Assembly (NCBI GenBank): GCA_002438065.1
Contig: DJSP01000008.1
Location: 1 to 25,695, forward strand
DNA: 25,695 nucleotides
Origin: Caryophanales bacterium UBA6331
GTDB lineage: Bacteria; Bacillota_I; Bacilli_A; RF39; UBA660
Reading direction: 5' to 3'
The notes beneath the pieces are model-generated. The model ran no database searches, was not told the origin of the DNA, and saw nothing but the letters and a program-made list of their open reading frames with translations. Numbering within the stretch: position 1 is the first letter of the stretch; each line of letters starts with the position of its first letter. Positions 1 through 8,995 of this stretch are shown piece by piece. The position numbers were made by a program, and so were the translations under genes.

Positions 1-35
1 TTTTTATGCGATTGCCATAAAATACTATTAAGTTT

Positions 36-74
36 ATTGTAAAAATATTGTCAAGGTTTATAATGTAGTAAAAT
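36..74 (+). promoter_or_regulatory. Upstream promoter P1 of regulator 1 (shared with 11,158-11,196)
   Basis: A -35-like TTGTAA (37-42), a 16-bp spacer and a consensus TATAAT (59-64) form a promoter whose start would be near 71. The 39-bp block matches 29 of 39 positions of 11,158-11,196, ungapped, with an identical ATTGTAAAAA start and identical TAGTAAAAT end. That second copy sits at the same relative place upstream of the paralogous regulator. Transcription from here would run straight into the hairpin at 74-107. Confidence 0.6.
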
Positions 75-107
75 GAGTTATTTATCGAAAGAGATAACTT
101 ATTTTTT
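74..107 (+). terminator. Hairpin with T-tract just downstream of P1
   Basis: TGAGTTAT (74-81) pairs with ATAACTTA (94-101) as an 8-bp stem with one G-U pair, followed by six T (102-107). This is a weak intrinsic-terminator shape. It would give a very short RNA from P1 unless read through, so it could act as an attenuator ahead of the regulator gene. Confidence 0.5.
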
Positions 108-123
108 ATATAGATCATTTCTA

Positions 124-152
124 TTGACAAAAGTATCTTTTGTAATTAGAAT
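124..152 (+). promoter_or_regulatory. Promoter P2 of regulator 1 with overlapping palindrome
   Basis: TTGACA (124-129), a 17-bp spacer and TAGAAT (147-152) make a near-consensus housekeeping promoter; its start would be about 40 bp before the ATG at 201. The spacer contains ACAAAAG-TAT-CTTTTGT (127-143), a perfect 7-bp inverted repeat that overlaps the -35 box and has the shape of a repressor operator. Confidence 0.65.
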
Positions 153-200
153 AAATGGCAACTTATGGAAATCTATAATTTTTTGTAGAGGAGGATTATA

Positions 201-722
201 ATGAACGATATTGTATCATTTGATAAACTATGTAAAATAAAAGAAACAATTTTAAGTTTGAATAATGAATATGCTTTAGAAAATCAATATTTAAACGAAC
301 AAATTTGTGAACAATATGATGTAATATCAATTAAGAAAAGATTGTTAAAATTTTTTGAAGAATTTAAATCTGCAAAGTATTTATTTGAATTTCCTGTTGA
401 AGAGATAAGTCAAATAACTTCTAATTATGGGATAACAATGTCTGCACATTTAAATAATAATGTTAGCAAAGTTGAAAGTTCTATTACTCGATATGTTGAT
501 AAGCAATTAAGAACAACAAACATATATAACTCCATCTTACTAGTCGTAAGCAAATTAACAAAAGAAGAAGTCGAATATTTTACCAATACCTTTTTAAACC
601 ACAAATCTGAAGAAGAAATTGCTTATCAAATTGGTATATCGAAGACAGCACTTCAAAAATATAAAAAGAGTTGCATTATTAAAACATGGATAGAAATGGA
701 AAAATATTTTAAGCAAGATTAA
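201..722 (+). CDS. ArpU/late-regulator-like phage transcription factor (regulator 1)
   Basis: A 173-aa protein with no signal peptide or membrane segment. The C-terminal part (about residues 112-165) resembles a sigma-70 region 4-like helix-turn-helix, with the motif SEEEIAYQIGISKTALQKYK followed by SCIIK (157-161). This is the layout of ArpU/RinA-type phage regulators that switch on late or lysis genes. It aligns along most of its length with the regulator at 11,454-11,936 (for example the KSCIIK/RSCIIK end and a KYLFEF/KYMCLN region), so the two are paralogues. The start is clear: AGAGGAGG at 187-194 lies 6 bp before the ATG. It is the first gene of the RHS/lysis module and is separated from the next gene by a palindrome and a terminator, so it may act on the downstream genes and on its own promoters. 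The family assignment rests on motif and context only. Confidence 0.65.
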   Translation: MNDIVSFDKLCKIKETILSLNNEYALENQYLNEQICEQYDVISIKKRLLKFFEEFKSAKYLFEFPVEEISQITSNYGITMSAHLNNNVSKVESSITRYVDKQLRTTNIYNSILLVVSKLTKEEVEYFTNTFLNHKSEEEIAYQIGISKTALQKYKKSCIIKTWIEMEKYFKQD

Positions 723-741
723 ACGTCTTGCTTTTAATATG

Positions 742-759
742 CTTATTTATATAAATAAG
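742..759. repeat. Perfect 18-bp palindrome downstream of regulator 1
   Basis: CTTATTTATATAAATAAG is perfectly self-complementary. It lies 19 bp after the regulator stop codon and 5 bp before a strong Shine-Dalgarno (765-772). It could be a protein-binding site or an RNA hairpin; no T-tract follows. Confidence 0.5.
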
Positions 760-764
760 TTTGT

Positions 765-786
765 AGGAGGTGTCAAAATGACTTAG
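765..786 (+). other. Strong ribosome-binding site feeding a 2-codon ORF
   Basis: AGGAGGTG (765-772) is a near-perfect Shine-Dalgarno placed 5 bp before ATG ACT TAG (778-786). The same frame is stopped again within the next few codons (TAA repeatedly). Either a gene start was destroyed here, or this is a minimal start-stop leader ahead of the terminator at 825-847. Confidence 0.4.
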
Positions 787-824
787 ACATAAACAAATTA
801 ATCTTAATAAAGAATTTTTTTAGT

Positions 825-847
825 AGCGGTTATAAACTGCTTTTTTT
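825..847 (+). terminator. Intrinsic terminator between regulator 1 and the tail-fibre gene
   Basis: AGCGGTT (825-831) pairs with AACTGCT (835-841) around a 3-nt loop, with one G-U pair, and seven T follow (841-847). It separates the regulator from the structural genes. I see no clear promoter between it and the gene at 906, so downstream expression would need read-through or antitermination. Confidence 0.65.
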
Positions 848-905
848 ATTGCAAAATTTTAATTTAAATTTAATTTTTATATTTTTTATGAAAGGGATGA
901 TATTT

Positions 906-2141
906 ATGGAATTAACTGATTTAAAAAGAAACAATACAAATACAATTAATGTAACAGATTCATTAAATGCACCTTTATTAAGATTAGAGATAAAAAATGG
1001 ACAAAACACTATTATACCTGAAGGAAATGATTTAATTATTTATGTAGATAATGCTGAGGAAACTAATGAGAATAGAAAAACATTTATTTTTACCCTAGCT
1101 AAACCACTAAAATATTTGAATGAAATTTCAGATAGATTTATTATGGAGCCAAAATTTGAAAATGGTAAAGTAAAAATTCATACATATGTTGAAAGAAATA
1201 TTAATGATGATGCAGTTCTAATTGAACCAGAATATGAAGAATTAGATAATCAACTAATCACTTTATTTGAAGGTAATAATTATATTAGTACAAACTATTC
1301 AAATGCATTATTAGAGATTGTATATCCTAAAAATAGTGATGTTATTAAATACTTATTAAACTCAATAATTTATGCTGGAAACAAAGAAGGTCAAGTATTA
1401 ACATTAGACGATATTTATTTTAAAGATTGTTTCACTGAAGTTGACGGAAATATTAATGAAACATTAAATAAATTAACTGTAAAATGTTTTAATTCAACTA
1501 ATGGAAAATTTAGTATGGATTGTGATGGAAATTTAATTGTTAATACAATAACCGCATTATCTGGCAATAATAATAATTCTGATGATTTAAATGTAAATAG
1601 TATTACTTCAAAAAATAATGCATTCAGCATTGATTTAGCAGGTAATATTGTTGCAAATAGTATAATATTAAACAATTATTCAAATATTTTAAATAAAATT
1701 TATCCAGTAGGAAGTATTTATATGTCTGTATCTGGTGAAAACCCAGGTAACTTATTTGGTGGAACATGGGAATCATGGGGAAATGGTAGAGTACCTGTAA
1801 GTCTTAATGTTAATGATGGAGATTTTAATACTTGTGAAAAAACAGGAGGAACTAAATATCATAATCATCTTGTAGGAGCACATTGTCATAATTTAGATGG
1901 TGCAAACGCATATGCACAAGTTAACTACACGGGAGCAAGAGCATACTTAAAAGGTAGATCAAGATCAAATTGGACACCAACTGATGGTCTTTCAGGAATG
2001 TCAACTTATAATCAAAGAAATACTATGAATTGGGCAGCAGATGTATATGGTAGAACAGAATATTCAGCATCATTTAATACTGGAGACGGAACAAATTTAC
2101 CACCTTATATTACTTGCTATATGTGGAAAAGAGTTGCTTAA
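906..2141 (+). CDS. Phage tail-fibre / receptor-binding protein with Gp10-like C-terminal domain
   Basis: A 411-aa protein with no signal peptide. Residues 1 to about 140 form a baseplate/BppU-like beta-rich N-terminus. Two tail-fibre repeats follow (FSMDCDGNLIVN and FSIDLAGNIVAN). The C-terminal domain (about 266-411) opens with YPVGSIYMS and GGTWESWGNGRVPV, carries an HNHLVGAHCH cluster (H319, H321, H326, H328) and ends with LPPYITCYMWKR. This is the Gp10/collar-type tip of many Firmicutes phage fibres, where paired His can bind metal. It should bind a target cell surface. I chose the ATG at 906 because AAAGGGATGA (891-900) precedes it; an upstream TTG in the same frame lies in the terminator T-tract. 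No tail-tube, sheath or tape-measure gene is nearby, which is odd for a fibre gene; it is followed 32 bp later by the RHS gene. Confidence 0.8.
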   Translation: MELTDLKRNNTNTINVTDSLNAPLLRLEIKNGQNTIIPEGNDLIIYVDNAEETNENRKTFIFTLAKPLKYLNEISDRFIMEPKFENGKVKIHTYVERNINDDAVLIEPEYEELDNQLITLFEGNNYISTNYSNALLEIVYPKNSDVIKYLLNSIIYAGNKEGQVLTLDDIYFKDCFTEVDGNINETLNKLTVKCFNSTNGKFSMDCDGNLIVNTITALSGNNNNSDDLNVNSITSKNNAFSIDLAGNIVANSIILNNYSNILNKIYPVGSIYMSVSGENPGNLFGGTWESWGNGRVPVSLNVNDGDFNTCEKTGGTKYHNHLVGAHCHNLDGANAYAQVNYTGARAYLKGRSRSNWTPTDGLSGMSTYNQRNTMNWAADVYGRTEYSASFNTGDGTNLPPYITCYMWKRVA

Positions 2142-2173
2142 TAATTAAATACAAAATATAGGAGAAAATAAAA

Positions 2174-5100
2174 ATGAAAGAAATAATAAGTTTAAGAAAA
2201 GCAAAAGAAAAACATTTTTTATGTGAAGATGGAACATTTAAGGCTTTTTGTTATAAAGATGATATTCACTATTTAGATAATGGGGAATACAAGGAAATAG
2301 ATAATACTTTAATTAAACAAGAAGATTATTACATTAATAAGAGTAATGACTTTAATGTTTTGTTTACAAGTTGTGTAGATAAAAATTTGTTATATAAAAT
2401 CTTATTAAAAGATAAATTTCTAGAAGTGTTATTAGCAGAAAAGAAACAAGACAATAATAAAATAGAAGTTAAAAATAATGAAATTACTTATGTAAATCTT
2501 TTAGAAAATGTTGATTTTAAATATGAAATTATTGGAAAGAAGTTAAAAGAAACTATTATTTTAAATCAAAATAATTATTCACAAATTAGATTTATTTTAA
2601 GAACAAACTTGAATTTAAAATTAAATAATAATGTAGTTTATGCGTATGACAATGATACACTAATTTATAAGTTTGAAAGTCCATTCGTGTATAATGATGA
2701 AAAAAATTTAGATATCAATTTAGAATATGAACTAAACTCTTATAATGACTGTTATGAATTAATTTTAAAATTTGATAAGGAAAAACTAAATAATGTTTTA
2801 TTCCCAATATATATTGATCCTACAATTAGTACTGATACAAAAGGAGAGGTATATGATACTTATATTTACCCTAACGATGAATCTGTTGATAGAAATAATC
2901 AAGATTATTTAAAAATAGGAGTTGATTCAAATAATGTGATTTATAGATCATTGTTAAAATTTGATTTACCAACGATTGGACCAGCTTCTCAAGTTGTTAA
3001 TGCTACTCTTTATTTGACAAGTCACCCAACTGATTGGAGATATCCACTTCAAGATTTAATTCATGAAAAAATAGGTGTACATGAAATAACAAATTCATGG
3101 ACAGAGGAAACTGCAAATTGGAATAATTTAAATGATAAATATAATTCAATTCTTGAAAATTATGCAGAATTTTCAAGAACTGAACAAACAGTAGAAGACG
3201 GAAAAATCAAATATAACCTATATATTAATGATATCAATATAACTAATTTAGTAAAAAAATGGTATTCAGGAACAGAAAATAATGGTTTAATGTTAAAATT
3301 TATCAATGAAAATTATAATTCGGATTGTAAAGAATATTATATGTATTCAAAAAATAATGATGCTTCATCTTCTTTAGGGAAAAACCCTAAGCCATATTTA
3401 GAAATTACTTATAGAAATCAAAATGGTCTTTCAAAGGGCAATGATTATAATGTAATAAGTCATTCATTTGGTAAAACATATATTAATAATTATAATGGAA
3501 ACGTTATCAACTATTTTAAATTTTTTAATTTCGAATTTGGAAATGTAAACTATGATATAGGTATATATCATAATTCAAATGATGCGTTACTTAATAATTA
3601 TGAAAAAGGATGGAAATATAGTTTTTTTGAAACATTATGCTTGAATAATAATGTATTAGAATATACTTCTTCATCTTCAAATATAATTTATTTTAAATCC
3701 ACTGAACAAAATAAATTTATAGATGAATATAATTTAAAAATAGATGTTATTTATCAAGAGGATAAATATATTATGAGTACAAAAGATGGTATTAAAAAAA
3801 CCTTTACTAAAATTAATAATGAAAATTTATATTATTTGACTGAAATTACAAATGAAAATAATAATAAAATTATAATTAACTACAATAATGTTAAAAAAAT
3901 AAGTACTATTAAAAATGATAAAAATGATATAATTACATTTGAATATAATTCAAATAATGATTCTATTATATTATATAAAAATAATACCCAAGAAGAAAAA
4001 ATTGTATTTGCAAATAACTTAATTACGCAAATTATAACAGATATGGGAACAATAAATTTTGAGTATAATAATAATGATACCATTTCAAAAATAATTGATG
4101 TATCAGGAACTTTTATTACAATGGAATATTTTGATAAAAGTTATAAAATAAAGACATTAAAGGAATATGGTAATCTTGGAACATCTGGCAAAGTGTGGAA
4201 TTTTAAGTATGACTTTAATTCTACTTCTATAGTAGATAATAGCAATAAAAAATATACATATATTTTTAATAAATATGGTAATACTATTGGAACACTTATT
4301 AAACAAAATTCTGAATCTATTAAAGATATATATGGATTTAATAAGAATTATGTAGATAACATAAGTAGTACTGTAAAAAATAATGCAACTTCAGAAACTA
4401 GAATGTTAAAATATACCAATAATCTTTGGAAAAATAGCAGTTTTGAAGATAGTTTAGATCAACTTGTTACTGGAGGTTCTAGAGTTAAAGAAAATTCTAG
4501 AACTGGAGAATATAGTTATAAATCTAGTAATAAAATAAACGTGGAAATATTATCGTTGAATGGTAATACAATTTATACTTTTAGTGGATATATTAAAAAT
4601 AACAAACCCGTAACTATTAGAGTTTATTCTAATACTTTAAGTAAAACAGAAATTTTAAATGAATTTGTAATTCCTATAAATGAAGAATATACAAAATTTT
4701 CAATTTCCTTTCCATTTACTGGAGCTACTGGTCATAATGAAGTAGAATTGGAAATTGATAATAATGGAATTATGTATATTGATGATTTACAGCTTGAAGA
4801 AGGTAATGTATCAAATGAATATAATATGATTGAAAATTCTAATTTTACATATAATTTTGATGGTTGGGAATTATCAGGAGTAAATGAGGAAATAGGCGAA
4901 AAAATTTCAGATTATTATGTACTTAAAAGGATTAATCAAAATGAAATATATTTAGATATGAAAAGCCGTCCAGATACAACAATTTCAATAAGTAAACATT
5001 TTAATATTAAGGGAAAAGCAGGCGATATATATAATTTGTCATTTTTGTACAAAAATAAGGGTGTATTAAGTATTTCAGAAGATTTTGGAAATGTAGAAAT

Positions 5101-8100
5101 TGATGGTTCAGGAAGAATCGGCAATTTTGCAACTATATCATTTTTTAATGTTGATGAAGAAATGGGAACTGGAACGGATACGATTGAACTTAATAAACAT
5201 AATGATGAATGGCAATTTTTTTCACAATGTTTTATGGCTGAAACTGATTATAATGGTTTTGATTTATCAATTATTTCAGCAAATGAAGTAAATGACTTAT
5301 TATTAACAAATTTTATGTTAGTAAAAAATATTGGATCTTATACGATTGAATATGATGATAATGGTAATATAAAAACATTTAAGGATTATTCAAATAATAG
5401 TTATAATTTTAAATATGGTAATAATAATAATTTAATTCAAATAATGGAATCACAAGGGGGAAATTTTGTTTATGAATATGATAATAATAATTCAAATAAA
5501 CTATTAAATGCAATTAGTGCATCTGGTATATCAAATGAAATTAAGTATGATTCAAATGGCAATCCAATAACAACTATTATTAATGTCTTAAATGAGAATA
5601 ATGAATTAGTTGAAAATAAAATGTATAACATCAAGTTAAAAGGTACTGATAAATATTTAAATTATTTGCCAACTGAAGGTTTTACGATAAAAGAAAGTAG
5701 CTGTAATCAAAAAGAGTTTATGCTTTTAAAAAATGAAAACAATTATTATATTAAATGTAATAATAAATTTATTTTTATTGAAAATGATGATATAAAACTT
5801 GATTTAAATAAGAAATCAAGCTTTGAATTTCTAAAAAAGGACAATTGTAGTTATTCAATAAAAATTGATAATAAAGCCTTGACAATATTAAATAACAATT
5901 TAGTTTTAAAAGATTATGAAAGTTCTAATTATAATCAAGAATTTTATTTTGTAAATTCTAGTGAATCAAAAAAAATTGTTAATAGTGCTAAATATACAAA
6001 TAATAAAAAATATGTAAATGAGGTTAAAGATTCTTTAGGAAATATAACAAAATTTGATATTGATGAAACCACTGGTAATGTCAGAAGTATTACTAACGCT
6101 AAAAATTACAAAATAAGTCTTAACTATAATAATATTGGTGATTTATCAAAACTATATGATAATAAAAGAGAAGTTAATTTCATTTATGGAGAAAATAATA
6201 ACTTATCAAAAATAATTTCAAAAAATAGAACATATAATTTTGTTTATGATGAATTTAATAACATGAATTTGATAAAAATAAACAATAACGTCTTATTAAA
6301 GATGACATATGATAATAGTAATAATTTAATAAATGAAAACTTTGGAAATAAATATAATGTTAATTATGTTTATGACGTTTTCGATAGAATTTCAAAAAAA
6401 ATAAAAGACGATTGTACTTTTAATTATTTTTATGATAATTTTGGTAATTTAGTAAAGGTAAAAAATGACTTTATATCAACAAAATTTTTATATGATTATG
6501 CAAATAGAATTTGCGGAAAAGTTTTTAAAGATATAAATGAAAATTTATTCAGTACAAAATATATTTACAACAATAGTAGTGCAATTATTAATACAAAATA
6601 TTTTTTAAATTATAATCAATTTATCAAAACTTTGGCAAATATAAACATGGAATATGATAAAAACAATAATATTTCAAAAATAATAAATAATCTTGATACA
6701 TTTAAATACAACTATGATGAAATTGGAAGATTAAGTTCATTAATTTTAAATAACAATGAATTATTTAAAATTGAATATGTTAGCAATGGTAATAACACGT
6801 CAACACTTATAAAATCGATAAAGTATGATAAATTATTATATGAGTACTTATATGATAAAGTTTCAAATATTATAGATATTAAGTTAAATAATAAATTGTA
6901 TAAACACTTTGAATATGATGAAATAAATCAATTAATATCTGAAAATAACTATATTGATTCTATAACATGGAGATATTACTACGATTTAAATAATAATATT
7001 ATTAGAAAAGATAAGTGTAAAATAAACTCATATGATATTATTGAGACTATTAAATATGAATATAGTAGTGTTAATCCTGATGTAATAACAAAATATAATG
7101 ATGATCTAATAGAAAGTGATGCTTATGGCAATCCAGTTAAAATTGGAAATAAAGTTCTAGAATGGAAAAATGGCAAAGAATTATGTAGTATAACTGATAA
7201 TGGAAATAATATTAATTATACATATAATTGTGATGGATTAAGAGTATCAAAAATCGTTAATAATATAGAAAGATATCACTATTATGATAATAATAAAATT
7301 GTTGCAGAAAAAATAAATAATAATATTATACATTACCTAAGAGATACAAAAGGAAATTTAATTGGTTTTACATATAATGACGAAAAATATTATTATATTA
7401 AAAATATTCAAGAGGATATTACTGGAATTCTTGATAAAGATTTAAATTTAATTGCAAAATATTTTTATGATTCATGGGGAAAAGTAGAAAAAATATGTGA
7501 TGCCAATGGAAACTTAATCGTAGATAATACTAATATTGCCATAATAAATCCATTTAGGTATAAAGGATATTACTATGACAATGAATCAGGATTATATTAT
7601 ACAAATAATAGATATTACAACCCTAACTGGGGAAGATTTATAAGTATTGATACAAATATTGGAAAGAAGAAGGATTTTACTAGCTATAATTTATACGTTG
7701 CATTTGCAAACAATCCTATTAATAATAATGATGAATATGGTAAATTTTGGAAAAAAATTGGTGGATGGATTAAATCTGCATCTACATGGGCACTGAAAGC
7801 ACTAAAAACGGTATGTGAATTTACTTCTATAACATTTAAAGAATCCAATAATTTGACACCTCCTACAGAAGTTTCTGGATCATATTTAGGTTATACAATA
7901 AAATCTGGAACGTCTTCAACAGTTTCAACAAAAAACAGTGATTCTGATAAACCTTATGGTGTGGAATTTGAGCATAAACCAGGTGAATTAACAAAAAGTT
8001 TCAATAATCGTATAACTAGTAGTCATGTTACTATTGGAAAAGAAGGAGTAGAAATGGGAGCAGGATTTTATTCTAGGGATAGAAAAGAATTAACAACGTT

Positions 8101-8353
8101 AAGTTATGGAATTAGTTTTACAAATCTAAGTTTTTATGCTAAAATAAATTCGAATATAGAAAATAATGTATATGAAGAAGATGGTTTAATTACCACGATT
8201 TCTTCTGATACATATGGCGAAGGACATATAGGAGCAGAGTTATTTGCAACTTTATATTTAATTTATGCCGTACCTGCTACTTTTGATGCAATATTATTAA
8301 GCGGTCTAAAAAATGCATTTAAACAATTGGTTCCTGTTTTAATTCCTGCATAA
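2174..8353 (+). CDS. Giant RHS/YD-repeat protein with DNRLRE, CBM-like and ricin-like modules (candidate polymorphic toxin)
   Basis: A 2,059-aa protein starting at an ATG 8 bp after AGGAGA. Approximate order: N-terminal RHS-associated domain (1-215); DNRLRE-type beta domain (220-415); RHS N-terminal strands (420-740); two carbohydrate-binding-like modules (750-1050; note YIDDLQLEEG near 868); a ricin/beta-trefoil-like insert (1147-1262; MYNIKLKGTDKYLNY); dense YD repeats (1280-1790, many YDxxGN/YEYD units); and the conserved RHS core with YYDNESGLYYTNNRYYNP near 1798-1815. RHS shells enclose a variable C-terminal toxin; here the unique tip is about residues 1856-2059 and ends in a hydrophobic stretch. 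The usual DPxG at the core end reads DEYG. There is no Sec signal peptide, sorting signal or transmembrane anchor at the N-terminus, so release would need lysis or a tail-like carrier. It lies between a tail-fibre gene and small membrane-protein plus lysis genes. The RHS identity is certain; toxin activity is inferred. Confidence 0.85.
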   Translation: MKEIISLRKAKEKHFLCEDGTFKAFCYKDDIHYLDNGEYKEIDNTLIKQEDYYINKSNDFNVLFTSCVDKNLLYKILLKDKFLEVLLAEKKQDNNKIEVKNNEITYVNLLENVDFKYEIIGKKLKETIILNQNNYSQIRFILRTNLNLKLNNNVVYAYDNDTLIYKFESPFVYNDEKNLDINLEYELNSYNDCYELILKFDKEKLNNVLFPIYIDPTISTDTKGEVYDTYIYPNDESVDRNNQDYLKIGVDSNNVIYRSLLKFDLPTIGPASQVVNATLYLTSHPTDWRYPLQDLIHEKIGVHEITNSWTEETANWNNLNDKYNSILENYAEFSRTEQTVEDGKIKYNLYINDINITNLVKKWYSGTENNGLMLKFINENYNSDCKEYYMYSKNNDASSSLGKNPKPYLEITYRNQNGLSKGNDYNVISHSFGKTYINNYNGNVINYFKFFNFEFGNVNYDIGIYHNSNDALLNNYEKGWKYSFFETLCLNNNVLEYTSSSSNIIYFKSTEQNKFIDEYNLKIDVIYQEDKYIMSTKDGIKKTFTKINNENLYYLTEITNENNNKIIINYNNVKKISTIKNDKNDIITFEYNSNNDSIILYKNNTQEEKIVFANNLITQIITDMGTINFEYNNNDTISKIIDVSGTFITMEYFDKSYKIKTLKEYGNLGTSGKVWNFKYDFNSTSIVDNSNKKYTYIFNKYGNTIGTLIKQNSESIKDIYGFNKNYVDNISSTVKNNATSETRMLKYTNNLWKNSSFEDSLDQLVTGGSRVKENSRTGEYSYKSSNKINVEILSLNGNTIYTFSGYIKNNKPVTIRVYSNTLSKTEILNEFVIPINEEYTKFSISFPFTGATGHNEVELEIDNNGIMYIDDLQLEEGNVSNEYNMIENSNFTYNFDGWELSGVNEEIGEKISDYYVLKRINQNEIYLDMKSRPDTTISISKHFNIKGKAGDIYNLSFLYKNKGVLSISEDFGNVEIDGSGRIGNFATISFFNVDEEMGTGTDTIELNKHNDEWQFFSQCFMAETDYNGFDLSIISANEVNDLLLTNFMLVKNIGSYTIEYDDNGNIKTFKDYSNNSYNFKYGNNNNLIQIMESQGGNFVYEYDNNNSNKLLNAISASGISNEIKYDSNGNPITTIINVLNENNELVENKMYNIKLKGTDKYLNYLPTEGFTIKESSCNQKEFMLLKNENNYYIKCNNKFIFIENDDIKLDLNKKSSFEFLKKDNCSYSIKIDNKALTILNNNLVLKDYESSNYNQEFYFVNSSESKKIVNSAKYTNNKKYVNEVKDSLGNITKFDIDETTGNVRSITNAKNYKISLNYNNIGDLSKLYDNKREVNFIYGENNNLSKIISKNRTYNFVYDEFNNMNLIKINNNVLLKMTYDNSNNLINENFGNKYNVNYVYDVFDRISKKIKDDCTFNYFYDNFGNLVKVKNDFISTKFLYDYANRICGKVFKDINENLFSTKYIYNNSSAIINTKYFLNYNQFIKTLANINMEYDKNNNISKIINNLDTFKYNYDEIGRLSSLILNNNELFKIEYVSNGNNTSTLIKSIKYDKLLYEYLYDKVSNIIDIKLNNKLYKHFEYDEINQLISENNYIDSITWRYYYDLNNNIIRKDKCKINSYDIIETIKYEYSSVNPDVITKYNDDLIESDAYGNPVKIGNKVLEWKNGKELCSITDNGNNINYTYNCDGLRVSKIVNNIERYHYYDNNKIVAEKINNNIIHYLRDTKGNLIGFTYNDEKYYYIKNIQEDITGILDKDLNLIAKYFYDSWGKVEKICDANGNLIVDNTNIAIINPFRYKGYYYDNESGLYYTNNRYYNPNWGRFISIDTNIGKKKDFTSYNLYVAFANNPINNNDEYGKFWKKIGGWIKSASTWALKALKTVCEFTSITFKESNNLTPPTEVSGSYLGYTIKSGTSSTVSTKNSDSDKPYGVEFEHKPGELTKSFNNRITSSHVTIGKEGVEMGAGFYSRDRKELTTLSYGISFTNLSFYAKINSNIENNVYEEDGLITTISSDTYGEGHIGAELFATLYLIYAVPATFDAILLSGLKNAFKQLVPVLIPA

Positions 8354-8371
8354 ATGAAAGGATGATTTTAT

Positions 8372-8995
8372 TTGACATATTTTATTTTTAGGGTACCAAT
8401 ACTATTAATTATTTGTTGTGCATGTTTATTCATAAAAATAAAAAAATACAAAATTCCAACCAAAGTGCAATTTATTTTTATTGCATCAATCTTATTAATA
8501 ACTAGTATTCTTTTAAAACATTTAGAATTAGAAGAAAATTATGTTGAGTTTAAAACACCAACAAGTGCATTTAACTATTCTTATCCTTTTAAAGATATTT
8601 TAGTTACTGACAATAATGATAAATGTTATGCAATAATGTACTATGATGATAATAATTCGATAAAATTTGCTATGTCACATAAACTAAAAAGTGGAAATTG
8701 GAGTTATATATATCCTAGAGGTGTAAAACTTAAACACGAAATAAAATTAAATTATGATATATATCTATATGATGAAAATGGATGTAGTTTTGTATCTTTA
8801 TCAAATCGTAATTTTCAAAAAGATGATAAACCAATTATAAAAGATAATAAAGGAAATTTATTAAAAGAATACAAAGATTTAGATAATGACTTCAAATTTA
8901 CACACACTTCGTATTATACATTTATTGATAATAAAAAAGATTTTTATATTCAATTTAATAACGAAATAATATATCTAAATATGGAGGACTCATGA
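8372..8995 (+). CDS. Two-TM membrane protein directly after the RHS gene (candidate immunity protein)
   Basis: A 207-aa protein that I do not recognise. It starts at TTG with GAAAGGATGA (8356-8365) 6 bp upstream. Two hydrophobic helices (about 5-22 and 32-49) are followed by a soluble, Tyr/Asp/Asn-rich domain of about 155 residues with few distinctive motifs. Its position, 18 bp after the stop of a giant RHS protein, is where polymorphic-toxin immunity genes normally sit. A membrane-anchored immunity protein would fit a toxin tip that ends in a hydrophobic segment. It overlaps the next gene by 4 bp (ATGA), so the two are translationally coupled. The immunity role is inference from position only. 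Confidence 0.6.
   Translation: MTYFIFRVPILLIICCACLFIKIKKYKIPTKVQFIFIASILLITSILLKHLELEENYVEFKTPTSAFNYSYPFKDILVTDNNDKCYAIMYYDDNNSIKFAMSHKLKSGNWSYIYPRGVKLKHEIKLNYDIYLYDENGCSFVSLSNRNFQKDDKPIIKDNKGNLLKEYKDLDNDFKFTHTSYYTFIDNKKDFYIQFNNEIIYLNMEDS

Noticed and set aside
849..905. Upstream extension of the tail-fibre protein from TTG 849
   Set aside because: It would begin in the T-tract of a terminator without a ribosome-binding site; ATG 906 has AAAGGGATGA.
1415..1675. 86-codon open frame on the minus strand
   Set aside because: It lies wholly inside the tail-fibre gene, has no ribosome-binding site and looks like the antisense of AT-rich coding sequence.
3880..5291. Open frames of 62-67 codons (minus 3,880-4,083; minus 4,936-5,124; plus 5,100-5,291)
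   Set aside because: All overlap the continuous RHS reading frame in other frames and encode low-complexity sequence with no start signal.
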